Source: Micromonospora purpureochromogenes
GTDB lineage: Bacteria; Actinomycetota; Actinomycetes; Mycobacteriales; Micromonosporaceae
Assembly (NCBI RefSeq): GCF_900091515.1
Contig: NZ_LT607410.1
Span: 4,092,001-4,156,000 of the forward strand
Length of the DNA stretch: 64,000 nucleotides
Reading direction: 5' to 3'
This document shows positions 34,575-46,471 of this stretch, one piece after another; within the stretch, counting starts at the first letter, position 1; each line of letters opens with the position of its first letter. Under the pieces are notes generated by a model, which saw only the letters and a list, made by a program, of their open reading frames with translations, did not search any database and had not been told where the DNA came from. The translations under genes and the position numbers were made by a program.

Positions 34575-35234
34575 CTAGTGGTGGTGTCCGGCGTGGTCGT
34601 GGTCGTCCTCGTCGAGGAACGGGTGCTCGTCGAGCCGCCCGACGAGACGGTCGTCGGCGGCCGGCTGGAACGGGCCCACCGGGTCGTCGTCGTCGAAGGA
34701 CTCCAGGTCGACCGGGGTGCCCACCTCGCTGACCATCACCACGCCGTCGAGCGGTTCCAGCTCCGGCACGTCCAGCGCGCTCAGCGAGCCGTCCCCGCTC
34801 TGCAGCAGCTCCAGCACCGCCTCGCCGACCCCCTCGACGGGCGCCGGCTCGTCCTCCTCCGGGGTGCCCTCGCGGCGGGCCGCCTCGGCGATCCGGATCA
34901 GCGCGGACACGCTCGGCACCCGGTAGTCGCGGCGCTGCCGCACCGAGATCACCGCCGGGTGCGGGTCGCTGGCCTCGACACCCTCGGCGCCGCCGAACCG
35001 CTCGTCGGCCTCGTCGGGGTCGATCGACTCGACGTCCCACGGCGTGACCTCGCCGAACGCGTCGAGCAGCTGCTCGTCGTAGGCGTACGAGGCGTTGTTC
35101 AACGCCACGTACGCCTGCCAGACGCCGTCGTCGTCGATCCGGCCCTGGGCGGCGCGCACGGCCGTCAGGTGGGCCCGGGCGGCGTCGATCACGCGCTCCA
35201 GAGCAGCGTCCAGCTCACCGTGCTGGTCGGTCAT
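34575..35234 (-). CDS. Acidic hypothetical protein with His-rich tail (219 aa)
   Basis: Not assigned to a named family. The N-terminal third is helical (LDAALERVIDAARAHLTAVRAA), the middle holds RQRRDYRVPSVSALIRIAEAARR and the rest is strongly acidic. The last residues are DDHDHAGHHH, a possible metal-binding tail, although the His run may just reflect composition. ATG 35234. It lies 49 bases after the peptidase stop on the same strand, so co-transcription is possible. Confidence 0.75.
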   Translation of the reverse strand: MTDQHGELDAALERVIDAARAHLTAVRAAQGRIDDDGVWQAYVALNNASYAYDEQLLDAFGEVTPWDVESIDPDEADERFGGAEGVEASDPHPAVISVRQRRDYRVPSVSALIRIAEAARREGTPEEDEPAPVEGVGEAVLELLQSGDGSLSALDVPELEPLDGVVMVSEVGTPVDLESFDDDDPVGPFQPAADDRLVGRLDEHPFLDEDDHDHAGHHH

Positions 35235-35283
35235 GAGGGAGTCCCTTCGCGATGGGGAGGATGCGGTCCGGCGACGGACCCGG

Positions 35284-36612
35284 TCAGCAGGTGCGCAGGA
35301 ACCGGTCGAGGACCCGCACGCCGAACTGTAGTCCGTCCACCGGTACCCGCTCGTCGATGCCGTGGAACAGGGCGGAGAAGTTGAGATCCGCCGGCAGGCG
35401 CAGCGGCGCGAACCCGAAGCAGCGGATGCCGAGCTGGGAGAACGCCTTGGCGTCGGTGCCGCCGGAGAGCATGTACGGCACCGGGCGGGCGCCCGGGTCC
35501 TCCGCGCGCAGCGCCGCCGACATCGCCTCGACCAGGTCACCGTCGAAGGTGGTCTCCAGGGCCGGCTGGCGCTGGATGTATTCGATGTCGATGTCCGGTC
35601 CGACCAGCTCGCGCAGCTGGCGCTCCAGCATCTCCGACTGCCCCGGCAGGCTGCGGCAGTCGATGGTGGCGGTGGCCCGGCCGGGGATGACGTTGTCCTT
35701 GTAGCCCGCGGCGAGCCGGGTCGGGTTGGCGGTGCTGCGGATCGTCGCCCCGATGATGTTGGCGATCGGGCCGAGCTTGGCGATCGCCGCCTCCGGGTCG
35801 TCCGGGTCCAGCTCGACGCCGAGCACGTCGGAGACCTCCTCGAGGAAGGCCCGCACGGTCGGGGTGACGGTGACCGGGAAGCGGTGCCGCCCGATCCGGG
35901 CGACCGCCTCGGCGAGCGCGGTGACCGCGTTGTCGTCGTGGATGAACGACCCGTGCCCGGGGCGGCCCTTGGCGTGCAGCCGCAGCCAGTCCAGCCCCTT
36001 CTCCGCCGTCTCGATCAGGTAGAGCCGGGACGCGTCGTCGATGGCGTAGGAGAAGCCGCCGACCTCGCCGATCGCCTCGGTGCAGCCGTCGAAGAGCTCC
36101 CGGTGCCGCTGTACCAGGAAGTGCGCGCCGTAGTCGCTGCCCGCCTCCTCGTCGGCGGTGTAGGCCAGCACGATGTCGCGCGGCGGGCGGACGCCGGTGC
36201 GCTGCCAGTCCCGCACCACGGCCAGCACCATCGCGTCGAAGTCCTTCATGTCGATCGCGCCCCGGCCCCACAGGTAGCCGTCGCGGATCTCCCCGGAGAA
36301 CGGGTGCACCGACCACTCGTCGGCGTCCGCGGGCACCACGTCCAGGTGGCCGTGCACCAGCAGGGCGTCCCGGCCCGGATCGGTGCCGGGGATCCGGGCG
36401 ACCAGGTTGGCCCGCCCGGGCGCCGACTCGTGGATCTGCGACTCGACGCCGACCTCGGCCAGCTTCTCCGCGACGTACTCGGCGGCCAGCCGCTCCCCCG
36501 CGCTGGTGGCGTTGTCACCGGTGTTGGTGGTGTCGATGCGCAGCAGGTCGCGGCAGAGTTCCACGACCTCGTCGGTGGGGTCGGGTCGGGCGGAGGCGGG
36601 GTCGCTCGTCAT
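35284..36612 (-). CDS. M20-family metallopeptidase
   Basis: The 442-aa enzyme has the dinuclear-zinc ligands of the M20/M25/M40 family: His in LLVHGHLDVVPAD, Asp in WGRGAIDMKD, the catalytic Glu pair in TADEEAGSDYG and the late His in NFSALFHGIDER. The dimerisation lid sits in the middle (KGRPGHGSFIHDDNA). It probably hydrolyses N-acyl amino acids or dipeptides in the cytoplasm. ATG 36612 follows GAAAGAG. Confidence 0.93.
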   Translation of the reverse strand: MTSDPASARPDPTDEVVELCRDLLRIDTTNTGDNATSAGERLAAEYVAEKLAEVGVESQIHESAPGRANLVARIPGTDPGRDALLVHGHLDVVPADADEWSVHPFSGEIRDGYLWGRGAIDMKDFDAMVLAVVRDWQRTGVRPPRDIVLAYTADEEAGSDYGAHFLVQRHRELFDGCTEAIGEVGGFSYAIDDASRLYLIETAEKGLDWLRLHAKGRPGHGSFIHDDNAVTALAEAVARIGRHRFPVTVTPTVRAFLEEVSDVLGVELDPDDPEAAIAKLGPIANIIGATIRSTANPTRLAAGYKDNVIPGRATATIDCRSLPGQSEMLERQLRELVGPDIDIEYIQRQPALETTFDGDLVEAMSAALRAEDPGARPVPYMLSGGTDAKAFSQLGIRCFGFAPLRLPADLNFSALFHGIDERVPVDGLQFGVRVLDRFLRTC

Positions 36613-36801
36613 CGGCTCTTTCTACCAGTCGGGCGGGCTGTCGCGGCGGCCCGGCCGGCGCTCGCGCGCGTCGGGGTCCGCGCGGCACTCCCGGGCCGTG
36701 CCCGTTTCACGATCTTGCGGTACGGGTACCGCGTCGGCGACCCCGCACCGCCCGTCGCGCCGGCCGTCCCCAGGCTCCGGCCGCCCGTCGAGGAGGGCCC
36801 C

Positions 36802-37419
36802 ATGACCGTCCCGCTGCCGCCCCTGCCGCCCACCGCCGACGACGCCTACCGGCCCGGCGGGCGCAGCATGGCCGACATCGCCGACACCGAGCACCGGCAA
36901 CTGCTCGGCCTGGCCGACCAGGTGACCGACCAGCGGCTGAGCCCCGAGCGGCGCCGGGAGGTGGCCGAGGTGCTGACCGCGGCGATCTCGCGGCACCTCT
37001 CCGCCGAGGAGCAGTACCTGCTGCCCGCCGCGCGGGCGGCGCTGCCCGAGAGCGCCGAGCGGGTGGACCGGGAACTGGCGGCCGACGCGGCGCTGCTGGG
37101 CGCGCTCAAGGTGCTCGCCGGGCCGGACGACCCGGCGCTGGCGGACGTCGCCGCGCGGGTCCGCCGGCACGTCGAGGCGGTGTCGGCGCTGATCACCCCG
37201 CTGCGTGAGGTGGCCACCGACGCGGAGCTGATCCGGCTGGGCAACCGGTGGGAGATCGCCGAGGAGGCGGCCCCCACCCGCCCGCACCCGGGTACGCCGG
37301 CCACCCCGCCGTGGAACCGGGTGGTCGAGCCGGCGCTGGGCGTGGTGGACAAGGTGCGCGACGCGGTCACCGGGCGGCGGACGTACCTGGCCGACCTGAA
37401 GCGGGACGCGGGCGACTGA
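36802..37419 (+). CDS. Hemerythrin-like HHE domain protein
   Basis: The 205-aa protein carries an HHE-type helical bundle: DIADTEHRQLLGLADQV, AISRHLSAEEQYLLPAARAAL and RVRRHVEAVSALITPL supply His and Glu for a di-iron site. The C-terminal 50 residues (PWNRVVEPALGVVDKVRDAV) are a distinct amphipathic tail. It may sense or store oxygen or nitric oxide. GAGGAGG precedes ATG 36802. It is followed by a LysR gene in the same direction. Confidence 0.85.
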   Translation: MTVPLPPLPPTADDAYRPGGRSMADIADTEHRQLLGLADQVTDQRLSPERRREVAEVLTAAISRHLSAEEQYLLPAARAALPESAERVDRELAADAALLGALKVLAGPDDPALADVAARVRRHVEAVSALITPLREVATDAELIRLGNRWEIAEEAAPTRPHPGTPATPPWNRVVEPALGVVDKVRDAVTGRRTYLADLKRDAGD

Positions 37420-37486
37420 TCCATCGTCCGACGCCGATCCGCCCAGGCCCTTCCGCCGGCCCGTGCGGTGGTCCTACCGTCACGTT

Positions 37487-38467
37487 ATGAATCTGGAGCT
37501 GCGACACCTGCGGGTCGTCTGCGCGATCGCCGAGACGGGGAGCGTGACCAAGGCCGCCTCCACCCTGGGCCTGGCCCAGCCGGCCCTGACCGCGCAGCTC
37601 CAGCGCATCGAGCGCACCCTCGGCGGCCCGCTGTTCGAACGCGACCGGCGCGGCGCCCGGCCCACCGCGCTGGGCGAGCTGGTGCTGGCCCGGGCCCGGG
37701 TGCTGCTGCCGGCGATGAAGGGGCTCCAGGACGAGGCGGCCCGGCTGGCCGGGGCGGACGACAGCCTGGGCCGGTACCGCTTCGGCGGGGTGAACAGCCC
37801 GATCCTCGGCCGGCTGGTGCACCGGCTGGTCGCCGAGCAGCCGCAGGCGCAGATCACCACGTACGCCTCCTGGTCGGCCGGGGAACTGGCCGGGCTGGTG
37901 GCCGGTGGGCGGCTCGACTTCGCGCTCACCGGGGTCTGCGGCGACGCCACGCCGTCCCCGGAGTTCGGGCTCTGCTGGCGGGAGGTCGCGGTCGACCCGG
38001 TGCTGGTGCTGCTGCCGACCAGCCACCCGATGGCCGGCCGGGAGGAGATCGACCTGGCCGAGCTGCGCCGCGAACAGTGGGTGGCCGCGCCGGGCGACGG
38101 CTGCTTCGGCGACTGCTTCGCCGCCGCCTGCGCCCGGGCCGGCTTCACCCCCCGCAAGGTGTACGAGACCGACGTGCGCGGCTGCGTGGACCTGGTCGAC
38201 GCCGGCGAGGCGGTGGCGCTGTGCCAGGCCACCTTCCGCCCGGTCGACGGTCTGGTCACCCGCCGGCTGGCCGGCGTGCCGCTGCGCTGGCGGCTGCTGC
38301 TCGGCTGGCACCCCGAGTCGCCCGCCGGCCGGGTCGCCGAGGCGGTGCTGGAGACGGCGGTGGCGGCGTACACCGACTCGCTGGCGCCGCACCCCGACTA
38401 CCTGGCCTGGCTGCTGCGCCACCCGGAGTTCGGGGCCCGGCCGGCCCGCGGGGTGCGAATCGCCTGA
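37487..38467 (+). CDS. LysR-family transcriptional regulator
   Basis: The 326-aa LysR regulator opens with the winged helix ELRHLRVVCAIAETGSVTKA and LAQPALTAQLQRIERTLGGPLFERDRRG. The periplasmic-binding-protein-like effector domain (residues 95-300) contains several cysteines (LTGVCGDAT, GDGCFGDCFAAAC, VRGCVDL), which might support redox sensing. ATG 37487 lies 6 nt after TACCGT, a leaderless arrangement. No divergent target is present. Confidence 0.93.
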   Translation: MNLELRHLRVVCAIAETGSVTKAASTLGLAQPALTAQLQRIERTLGGPLFERDRRGARPTALGELVLARARVLLPAMKGLQDEAARLAGADDSLGRYRFGGVNSPILGRLVHRLVAEQPQAQITTYASWSAGELAGLVAGGRLDFALTGVCGDATPSPEFGLCWREVAVDPVLVLLPTSHPMAGREEIDLAELRREQWVAAPGDGCFGDCFAAACARAGFTPRKVYETDVRGCVDLVDAGEAVALCQATFRPVDGLVTRRLAGVPLRWRLLLGWHPESPAGRVAEAVLETAVAAYTDSLAPHPDYLAWLLRHPEFGARPARGVRIA

Positions 38468-38486
38468 CGGCGGGTACCTGGACCCC

Positions 38487-38726
38487 ATGACCGATCGCTA
38501 CCCCGACCTCGACGAGCGGGAACTGCTGCGTGAGGCGGCCGCCGCGCACTCCGCCGCCGTCCGGGACCTCGAGGCGTTCCTGCGTCGGCTGCCGGACGTG
38601 CCCGACCCGGCCGACATCACCGAGTACGCCAACCTGCTCACCCGGGAGGAGCAGACCCGGGCCGAGCGGCAGGCCGCCGCCACCGCCGCCGGCCTGGAGC
38701 TGCCCAGCCTCGGCACCGAGCCGTAG
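38487..38726 (+). CDS. Small charged hypothetical protein (79 aa)
   Basis: This 79-aa protein begins MTDRYPDLDERELLREAAAA and is helical and highly charged throughout, likely a coiled coil. It starts 19 bases after the LysR stop. Not recognised as a named family. A long bidirectional hairpin follows. Confidence 0.65.
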   Translation: MTDRYPDLDERELLREAAAAHSAAVRDLEAFLRRLPDVPDPADITEYANLLTREEQTRAERQAAATAAGLELPSLGTEP

Positions 38727-38742
38727 CGCGAGCCGACGACGA

Positions 38743-38785
38743 CGGGCGGCGGCACCGGGGAGATCGTCCCGGGTGCCGCCGCCCG
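38743..38785. terminator. Long bidirectional terminator
   Basis: A 19-bp stem with one mismatch (38743-38761 with 38767-38785) and a 5-nt loop lies between the convergent stops at 38726 and 38792. Confidence 0.85.
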
Positions 38786-38791
38786 TGCGGG

Positions 38792-39145
38792 TCAGCGTTC
38801 GACCAGGACGTCGTGGCCCAGGTCGAGCAGGGAGTGCCGCCACTCGTTGTCGGCGTTGCCGCCGGGCGGCTTCTCCGCGGTCAGCGCCCGGATCCGGTCG
38901 ATCGCCTCCCGCATCACCTCGATGTCCTCCGGGGTCAGGTCCACCTTGCGCTTGCTGAGCACCCGCAGGATCTGCCGGCCCGGCTCGGGCAGGTCCATGT
39001 TCGGGTTCGGACCGAACGACTCCTCCCCCGAGCCGCGGGTCAACAGCCACTGCCGCAGCTGTTCGGAGGGGACGTTCACCTCGGCGTGGAAGTCGTCCCA
39101 GATCACCTCGACCTCGGGGTCGAGTCGCTGCTCGCGTACCATCAC
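38792..39145 (-). CDS. DUF3140-family protein
   Basis: The 117-aa protein fits DUF3140: WDDFHAEVNVPSEQLRQWLL, the middle PGRQILRVLSKRKVDLTPEDIEVM and the end RHSLLDLGHDV. The fold looks helical and its function is unknown. ATG 39145 overlaps the stop of the small acidic gene upstream, which in turn follows the Clp ATPase gene, making a three-gene operon. A role alongside the Clp machine is possible but inferred from position. Confidence 0.85.
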   Translation of the reverse strand: MMVREQRLDPEVEVIWDDFHAEVNVPSEQLRQWLLTRGSGEESFGPNPNMDLPEPGRQILRVLSKRKVDLTPEDIEVMREAIDRIRALTAEKPPGGNADNEWRHSLLDLGHDVLVER

Positions 39146-39306
39146 GCCTCCTCTTCCGGTGGCCCGGACGGCGCCGGGTTCCCGTCGTCGGTCTCCTGCT
39201 TCAGGCCCTCCGGCGGCACCTGCACCCGGGCCGGGTTCGCCGTCGGCGGCGCGAGGATCGGTTCGGTGCGGTCGGTCTCCTCGTCGCTCTCCTCGGGTTC
39301 GGTCAT
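39142..39306 (-). CDS. Small acidic protein after the Clp ATPase
   Basis: A 54-aa, Glu/Pro-rich peptide (MTEPEESDEETDRTEPILAP, then PEGLKQETDDGNPAPSGPPE) that is probably disordered. ATG 39306 is preferred because GGAGGGCGGAG precedes it; an ATG at 39324 overlapping the Clp stop is also possible. Its stop overlaps the DUF3140 start. Function unknown. Confidence 0.65.
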   Translation of the reverse strand: MTEPEESDEETDRTEPILAPPTANPARVQVPPEGLKQETDDGNPAPSGPPEEEA

Positions 39307-39320
39307 CTCCGCCCTCCGGG

Positions 39321-41873
<2,553 letters not shown>

Positions 41874-41995
41874 CTCTGTCCTCCGCAGTCGGGGCGCGGC
41901 ACGGTCGCCGGGAGCGACACCGCGGGCGCGGCACGGTCGCCGGTGGCTACCCGGCGGCCGGCGCGACAAACGCCAGGGGATGGCAGGCTGGGGGC

Positions 41996-42391
41996 ATGGA
42001 CTCCCGCCCGCTGCTGATCGTCGACGGTGCCAACGTGGTCGGTTCCCGCCCGGACGGCTGGTGGCGGGACCGGGCCGGGGCGGCGGTCCGGTTGCGCGAC
42101 GCCCTGGCGCCGCTGGCCGACCGGGGGCTGCCGCCGGAGCTGCCGCCGCCGGTGGAGGTGGTGCTGGTGGTGGAGGGCGCGGCGCGGGAGGTGCCCGGGG
42201 TGGCCGGGGTGCACACGGTGCCGGCGCCCGGTTCCGGCGACGACGCCATCGTGGCGCTGGTGCGCGACGCACCGGACCGGCGCCGGTTGGTGGTCACCTC
42301 CGACCGGGAGCTGCGCGACCGGGTGGCGGCCCTCGGCGCGGAGCTGCACGGCCCGCGCTGGCTGCGCGAGCACACCCACCCGAGCGGCTGA
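41996..42391 (+). CDS. NYN-domain (PIN-like) putative ribonuclease
   Basis: The 131-aa protein has the NYN/PIN-like core: LLIVDGANVVGSRPDGWW with the first catalytic Asp, PAPGSGDDAIVALVRDA with an acidic pair and LVVTSDRELRDRVAALGA. This pattern is shared by YacP/NYN-type nucleases that need a divalent metal. It is short and consists of the domain alone. It is divergent from the Clp ATPase gene. Confidence 0.88.
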   Translation: MDSRPLLIVDGANVVGSRPDGWWRDRAGAAVRLRDALAPLADRGLPPELPPPVEVVLVVEGAAREVPGVAGVHTVPAPGSGDDAIVALVRDAPDRRRLVVTSDRELRDRVAALGAELHGPRWLREHTHPSG

Positions 42392-42605
42392 CCGGCCGGT
42401 TTCCGGTCCGCGGGCGGCGGGCCGGAGCGGTCCCGCCGACAGGACCGGCGCATCCCCTGGCGGGACCGGGCGCACCGGCGGTGAACGCTTTCCCGCACGT
42501 CACGGGGGTAACCGGACACCGGGGCGGGAACACCGACAGGGCGGATGTTCTCTACCCGGCGGGTATACGTTGTAATGGACCTCTCCCCGCCCCCAGGAGG
42601 TCACC

Positions 42606-42866
42606 GTGGCGAGCGTCGCCGAGCTGAAGGCAGCCATCGAGGTCGCCCTCCAACAGATCGGTGACGGGCAGACAGCCGTGCAGGCGGCCGGTGAGAAGCT
42701 CTCCGAGGCGCAGCAGACCCTGGCCGGGGCGCTGGAGGGCAGCGGGCACGAGACGGTGGAGAGCGCGCAGGCCTCGCTGACCCAGGCCGGCCAGGAGCTG
42801 GAGGAGTGCCTCGCCGCGACCCTCGTCGCGGTCGAGCAGGCGCAGCTCTACGTCTCGACGCTCTGA
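42606..42866 (+). CDS. Small helical protein, first gene of the FtsK-type operon
   Basis: The 86-aa protein is all helix (VAELKAAIEVALQQIGDGQT, EKLSEAQQTLAGAL, LTQAGQELEECLAATLVAV), like a two-helix hairpin of WXG100 size but without the WXG motif. GTG 42606 follows an ideal CAGGAGG. The next gene starts 10 bases after the stop. Being first and best-translated suggests it is made in excess over the ATPase, as a substrate, tip or scaffold would be. That is inference. Confidence 0.8.
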   Translation: MASVAELKAAIEVALQQIGDGQTAVQAAGEKLSEAQQTLAGALEGSGHETVESAQASLTQAGQELEECLAATLVAVEQAQLYVSTL

Positions 42867-42876
42867 GCCGGCGGCC

Positions 42877-43794
42877 GTGTCCATCATCGAGGACGTGGGG
42901 GCGCAGGTGCGCGCCGCCGCCGAGGAGCTGCCGCTGGCGCCGCTGGCCCAGGCGCTGGAAAAGTTCGGGCAGGCCACCGAGCGGCTGCGCTGGGTCCGGC
43001 AGGAGTCGGCCAACCCGATGGGGGTACCGGAGCTCGCTGCGGCCACCGAGCACGCCGAGGCCGCCGGGCACGCGCTGCGGGTGGCCCAGGAGCAGCTGTC
43101 GGCGTACCTGGCCGCGATCGGGCTGGCCCCCGACGGCGCGCCCCCGGCCGCGCCGGGCCGCCGGGAGCCGAAGCACGACGCGCCCCGCGCGGACGCCGTA
43201 CCGCCGGCCGGACCGGCACCGCAGCCGCCGGCCGACCCGACCGTCAAGCGGTGGTGGTCGGTGCGGGTGGCGGAGCTGACCGGAGGCCGGGAGGGCCCGC
43301 CGGACGAGCCGGACGAGCGGATCGCCGACTCCCGGGAGCTGCTGCGCCGGGTGGTCACCGGGGTCCGCTCCGGCGACCGGGACCGGCTGCACCGGGAGCT
43401 GCGCACGGCACACGCCGACGTCGGCCTCGGGCTGGCCGCGGTGGCCCCGCCGCTGCTGCGCGACCTGGCCGGGGAACTGCTCGGGCACCCGCCCCGCGCC
43501 GACGACCTGGGCCGGCTGCGGCGCGAGCTGGACGGCCGGGTCCGCGACCTGCTCCCCGGGCTGCCGCCGCCGGTGCTGGACACCCTGCTCACCCGGGTCT
43601 GCCGGATGCCCCCGCCCCGCGTCGGCGAGCAGCCGCACGCCGCGGACCCGGCGGTCACCGCCGGGGTGGTGACCGGCGTGCTGCTGGCCCGGCTCGGTCG
43701 GGACCTGCCCCGCGACGAGCCCGACGCCCGCCGGGCACCGGCCGCCGCCGCGCCGGTCGCCGGGCGCCGGCCCGACGGTGGGCACCGTGGCTGA
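42877..43794 (+). CDS. Hypothetical helical protein of the FtsK-type operon (305 aa)
   Basis: Not assigned to a family. The N-terminal 90 residues are helical (VRAAAEELPLAPLAQALEKFGQATERL). A Pro/Ala linker follows (residues about 88-125), then a helical domain with SVRVAELTGGREGPPDEPDERIADSREL and LHRELRTAHADVGLGLAAV. The two-part build suggests an adaptor. It overlaps the ATPase gene by 17 bases in another frame, a sign of tight coupling. No membrane helix is seen. Confidence 0.75.
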   Translation: MSIIEDVGAQVRAAAEELPLAPLAQALEKFGQATERLRWVRQESANPMGVPELAAATEHAEAAGHALRVAQEQLSAYLAAIGLAPDGAPPAAPGRREPKHDAPRADAVPPAGPAPQPPADPTVKRWWSVRVAELTGGREGPPDEPDERIADSRELLRRVVTGVRSGDRDRLHRELRTAHADVGLGLAAVAPPLLRDLAGELLGHPPRADDLGRLRRELDGRVRDLLPGLPPPVLDTLLTRVCRMPPPRVGEQPHAADPAVTAGVVTGVLLARLGRDLPRDEPDARRAPAAAAPVAGRRPDGGHRG

Positions 43795-46471
43795 CCTGCG
43801 CAGCCAACTGGTCACGCGGGTACGGGGGATGCTCTCCGAGGCCCTCGGCGCGACGCGTACCCGGTTGGCCGGCGCCGAGACGGAGCTGACCGCCGCCCGC
43901 GAACGGCTGGTCCGGGTGCGGCGGGCCGCCGCGGCGGTGCCGCAGCGGGTCGGCGCGGAACGCGACCGCCGACTGGCCGAGATCGACGACCGGCACGCGG
44001 CGCGAATCGCCGAGCTGGCCCGCCGGGCCGCCGCCGCCGCGCTGCGGGAGGCGCCGGGCGCGGCGTCCGCGTCGTGGACGGACTGGCGGGCGGCGCCGGC
44101 CGGGCGCGGGCAGCCGGTCGGTCCGGTACGCGTCGGCACGCTGCGCATCGCCGGCGCGGAACCGGTCCCGGCGCTGGTCCCGCTGCTGGACGCCGGCCAC
44201 GTGCACCTCTCCGGCGGCGACCGGGACGGCGCGGACGCGGTGGTCGGCGCGCTGCTGCTGCGCGGGGTCGGCCGGGCCGACCCGGGCGCGGTGCGGCTGT
44301 ACGGCTACGACCCGGAGCACCTGGGCGGCGGGCTGGCCGGCTTCGCCCCGCTGGGCACCGCCGGGCTGCTCACCTTCGTCGGTCCGGGCGGGCTCGGCCG
44401 GCTGCTCGACGACCTGGTGGAGCAGATCCGCCGGATCAACGAGACGGTGCTGGCCGGCGAGTACGCCTCGCTGCGCGAACTGGCCGCGGCGACCGGCCGC
44501 CGACCGGAGCCGTGGCGGGTGGCGGTGCTGCTCGGCGGGGACGAGCTGTCCCGGCACGAACGCGGCCAGCTGGACCGGGTGGTCCGCGCCGGGGCGGCGT
44601 GCGGGGTGCACCTGGTGGTGCGGGGCATCCCGCTGCCGGAGGACCCGACGGTCACCCGGATCGTCGCCGAGCCGGGCGACGCCCGCGTCGGCGCCCCGCC
44701 CGGCCTGCCGGTACGCCTCGACCCGCCGCCGCCCGCCACGCTGGTCACCGAGACCTGCCGGGAGATCGCCTCCCGGGTCAACGCCGGCCCGCCCCCGACG
44801 CCCTTCACCGACCTGCTGCCCCCGCCGGAGCAGATGTGGAAGGAGGACTCGGCGCACGGGCTGAGCGCGCCGATCGGCGAGGGCCCGCACGGGCGACCGG
44901 TCCTGCTGACCCTGGGCGACTACCCGCCGCACGCACTGATCGGCGGCCCCTCCGGCACCGGCAAGACCAACCTGATCTTCGCCTGGATCGGCGCGCTCGC
45001 CGCTCGCTACTCCCCCGCCGAGCTGGAGTTCTATCTGCTCGACTTCAAGGAGGGGGTGTCCTTCGCCCGGTTCGCCCAGGGCCGGCGCGACCCGAGCTGG
45101 TTGCCGCACATGCGGCTGGTCGGGATCAACGTCAACACCGACCGGGAGTTCGGCCTGGCCCTGCTGCGGTTCCTCGCCGAGGAGCTGCGCCGCCGGGCCG
45201 ACGCCGCCAAGAAACACGAGGTCACCAAGCTGGCCGAGCTGCGGGCGGTGGACCCGACCGGGCACTGGCCGCGGATCGTGGCGGTGGTCGACGAGTTCCA
45301 GGCGCTGCTGGCCGGCCGGGACGTGGTGGCCCGGGAGGCCGCCGACCTGCTGGAGGACCTGGCCCGGCGGGGCCGGTCGCAGGGCATCCACCTGGTGCTC
45401 GCCTCGCAGGACGTGCGGGGCATCGAGGCGCTGTGGGGGCGGCCCGCGCTGGTCGCGCAGTTCACCCTGCGGATCGCGCTGCCCAAGGCGCTGCGCATCC
45501 TGGCCGAGCGCAACGACGCGGCACAGGCGCTGCCCCGGCACCACGCGGTGGTCAACGCCGAGTCCGGGATGACCGAGGGCAACCAGGTGGCTCGGATCCC
45601 GTCGGCCAGCGACTGGGAGACCTGGAGCGAACTGCAGCACCGGCTGTGGCGGATGCGGCCGCAGGACGCCGCGCCGGCGCGGCTCTTCGACGGCGACGCC
45701 GTCCCCCGGCTGGTCGACGCGCCCGACTACCGCGCGCTGACCCCGCAGGGCGACACCCCGCCGCCCCGGGGGCCGGTCGCCCTGCTCGGCGAGATCATCG
45801 ACGTGCAGGCCCGCTCGGCGTCGCTGCGGCTGCCCCGCGCCCCCGGGCGCAACCTGGCGGTGCTGGGTACCCGGGTGGACGAGGCGTGCGCGGTCCTCGA
45901 CGCCGCCGCCCGGTCGCTGGCCCGCCAGCACCGGCCGGGTACCGCCCGGTTCTCCATCGCCTGCCTCGACCCGGACGCCGACCCGGCCGCCCGCGCCCTC
46001 TACGAGGACCTGGCCGACGACGCGGCCTGGTACGACGAGGAGACGGTGCCGGAGCTGATGGCCGAGACGGCCGAGGCGCTGAGTCGGCCGGGCACCCCGA
46101 GCACCCCGCACTACCTGCTGCTGTTCGCCGTCGACGCGGCGGCCGGGCGGCTGGCCGCGCCGGCCGGCGGGCGCAGCGGGCTGGAGCAGCTGCGCCGGAT
46201 CCTGCACGACGGGCCGGAACGGCGTACCCACGTGCTGGCCTGGTGGCGCGGGATCGCCCGGATGCGGGTGGACCTCGGTGGGCCGGCCGCCCGCACCGAC
46301 CAGATCGGGGCCTGGGTGGCCCTCGACGTGCAGGGCGCGGAGCTGGGTTCCTCGCTCTACCCGGGCACCGGCGGCCCGGACTGGTACCCCCGCCCGTGGC
46401 GCGGGCTCTTCTTCGACCGGGCGGTGCACCGCACCGGACAGGTGATCATCCCTTATGGTCCGTCGCGATGA
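43778..46471 (+). CDS. FtsK/HerA-type ATPase with N-terminal coiled coil
   Basis: The 897-aa protein begins with a coiled coil (residues 1-95, LAGAETELTAARERLVRVRR). A region rich in GG and Arg follows, then one FtsK/SpoIIIE ATPase domain: Walker A GGPSGTGKTN near residue 390, LLDFKEGVSFARF, Walker B IVAVVDEFQALLAG near 500 and the sensor ASQDVRG. The C-terminal 300 residues form a second alpha/beta domain lacking a P-loop. There are no membrane helices, unlike FtsK, and no gamma domain. A single motor with coiled coil resembles HerA or EccC-related translocases that move DNA or protein. GTG 43778 is used; GTG 43787 is possible. Confidence 0.88.
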   Translation: MGTVADLRSQLVTRVRGMLSEALGATRTRLAGAETELTAARERLVRVRRAAAAVPQRVGAERDRRLAEIDDRHAARIAELARRAAAAALREAPGAASASWTDWRAAPAGRGQPVGPVRVGTLRIAGAEPVPALVPLLDAGHVHLSGGDRDGADAVVGALLLRGVGRADPGAVRLYGYDPEHLGGGLAGFAPLGTAGLLTFVGPGGLGRLLDDLVEQIRRINETVLAGEYASLRELAAATGRRPEPWRVAVLLGGDELSRHERGQLDRVVRAGAACGVHLVVRGIPLPEDPTVTRIVAEPGDARVGAPPGLPVRLDPPPPATLVTETCREIASRVNAGPPPTPFTDLLPPPEQMWKEDSAHGLSAPIGEGPHGRPVLLTLGDYPPHALIGGPSGTGKTNLIFAWIGALAARYSPAELEFYLLDFKEGVSFARFAQGRRDPSWLPHMRLVGINVNTDREFGLALLRFLAEELRRRADAAKKHEVTKLAELRAVDPTGHWPRIVAVVDEFQALLAGRDVVAREAADLLEDLARRGRSQGIHLVLASQDVRGIEALWGRPALVAQFTLRIALPKALRILAERNDAAQALPRHHAVVNAESGMTEGNQVARIPSASDWETWSELQHRLWRMRPQDAAPARLFDGDAVPRLVDAPDYRALTPQGDTPPPRGPVALLGEIIDVQARSASLRLPRAPGRNLAVLGTRVDEACAVLDAAARSLARQHRPGTARFSIACLDPDADPAARALYEDLADDAAWYDEETVPELMAETAEALSRPGTPSTPHYLLLFAVDAAAGRLAAPAGGRSGLEQLRRILHDGPERRTHVLAWWRGIARMRVDLGGPAARTDQIGAWVALDVQGAELGSSLYPGTGGPDWYPRPWRGLFFDRAVHRTGQVIIPYGPSR

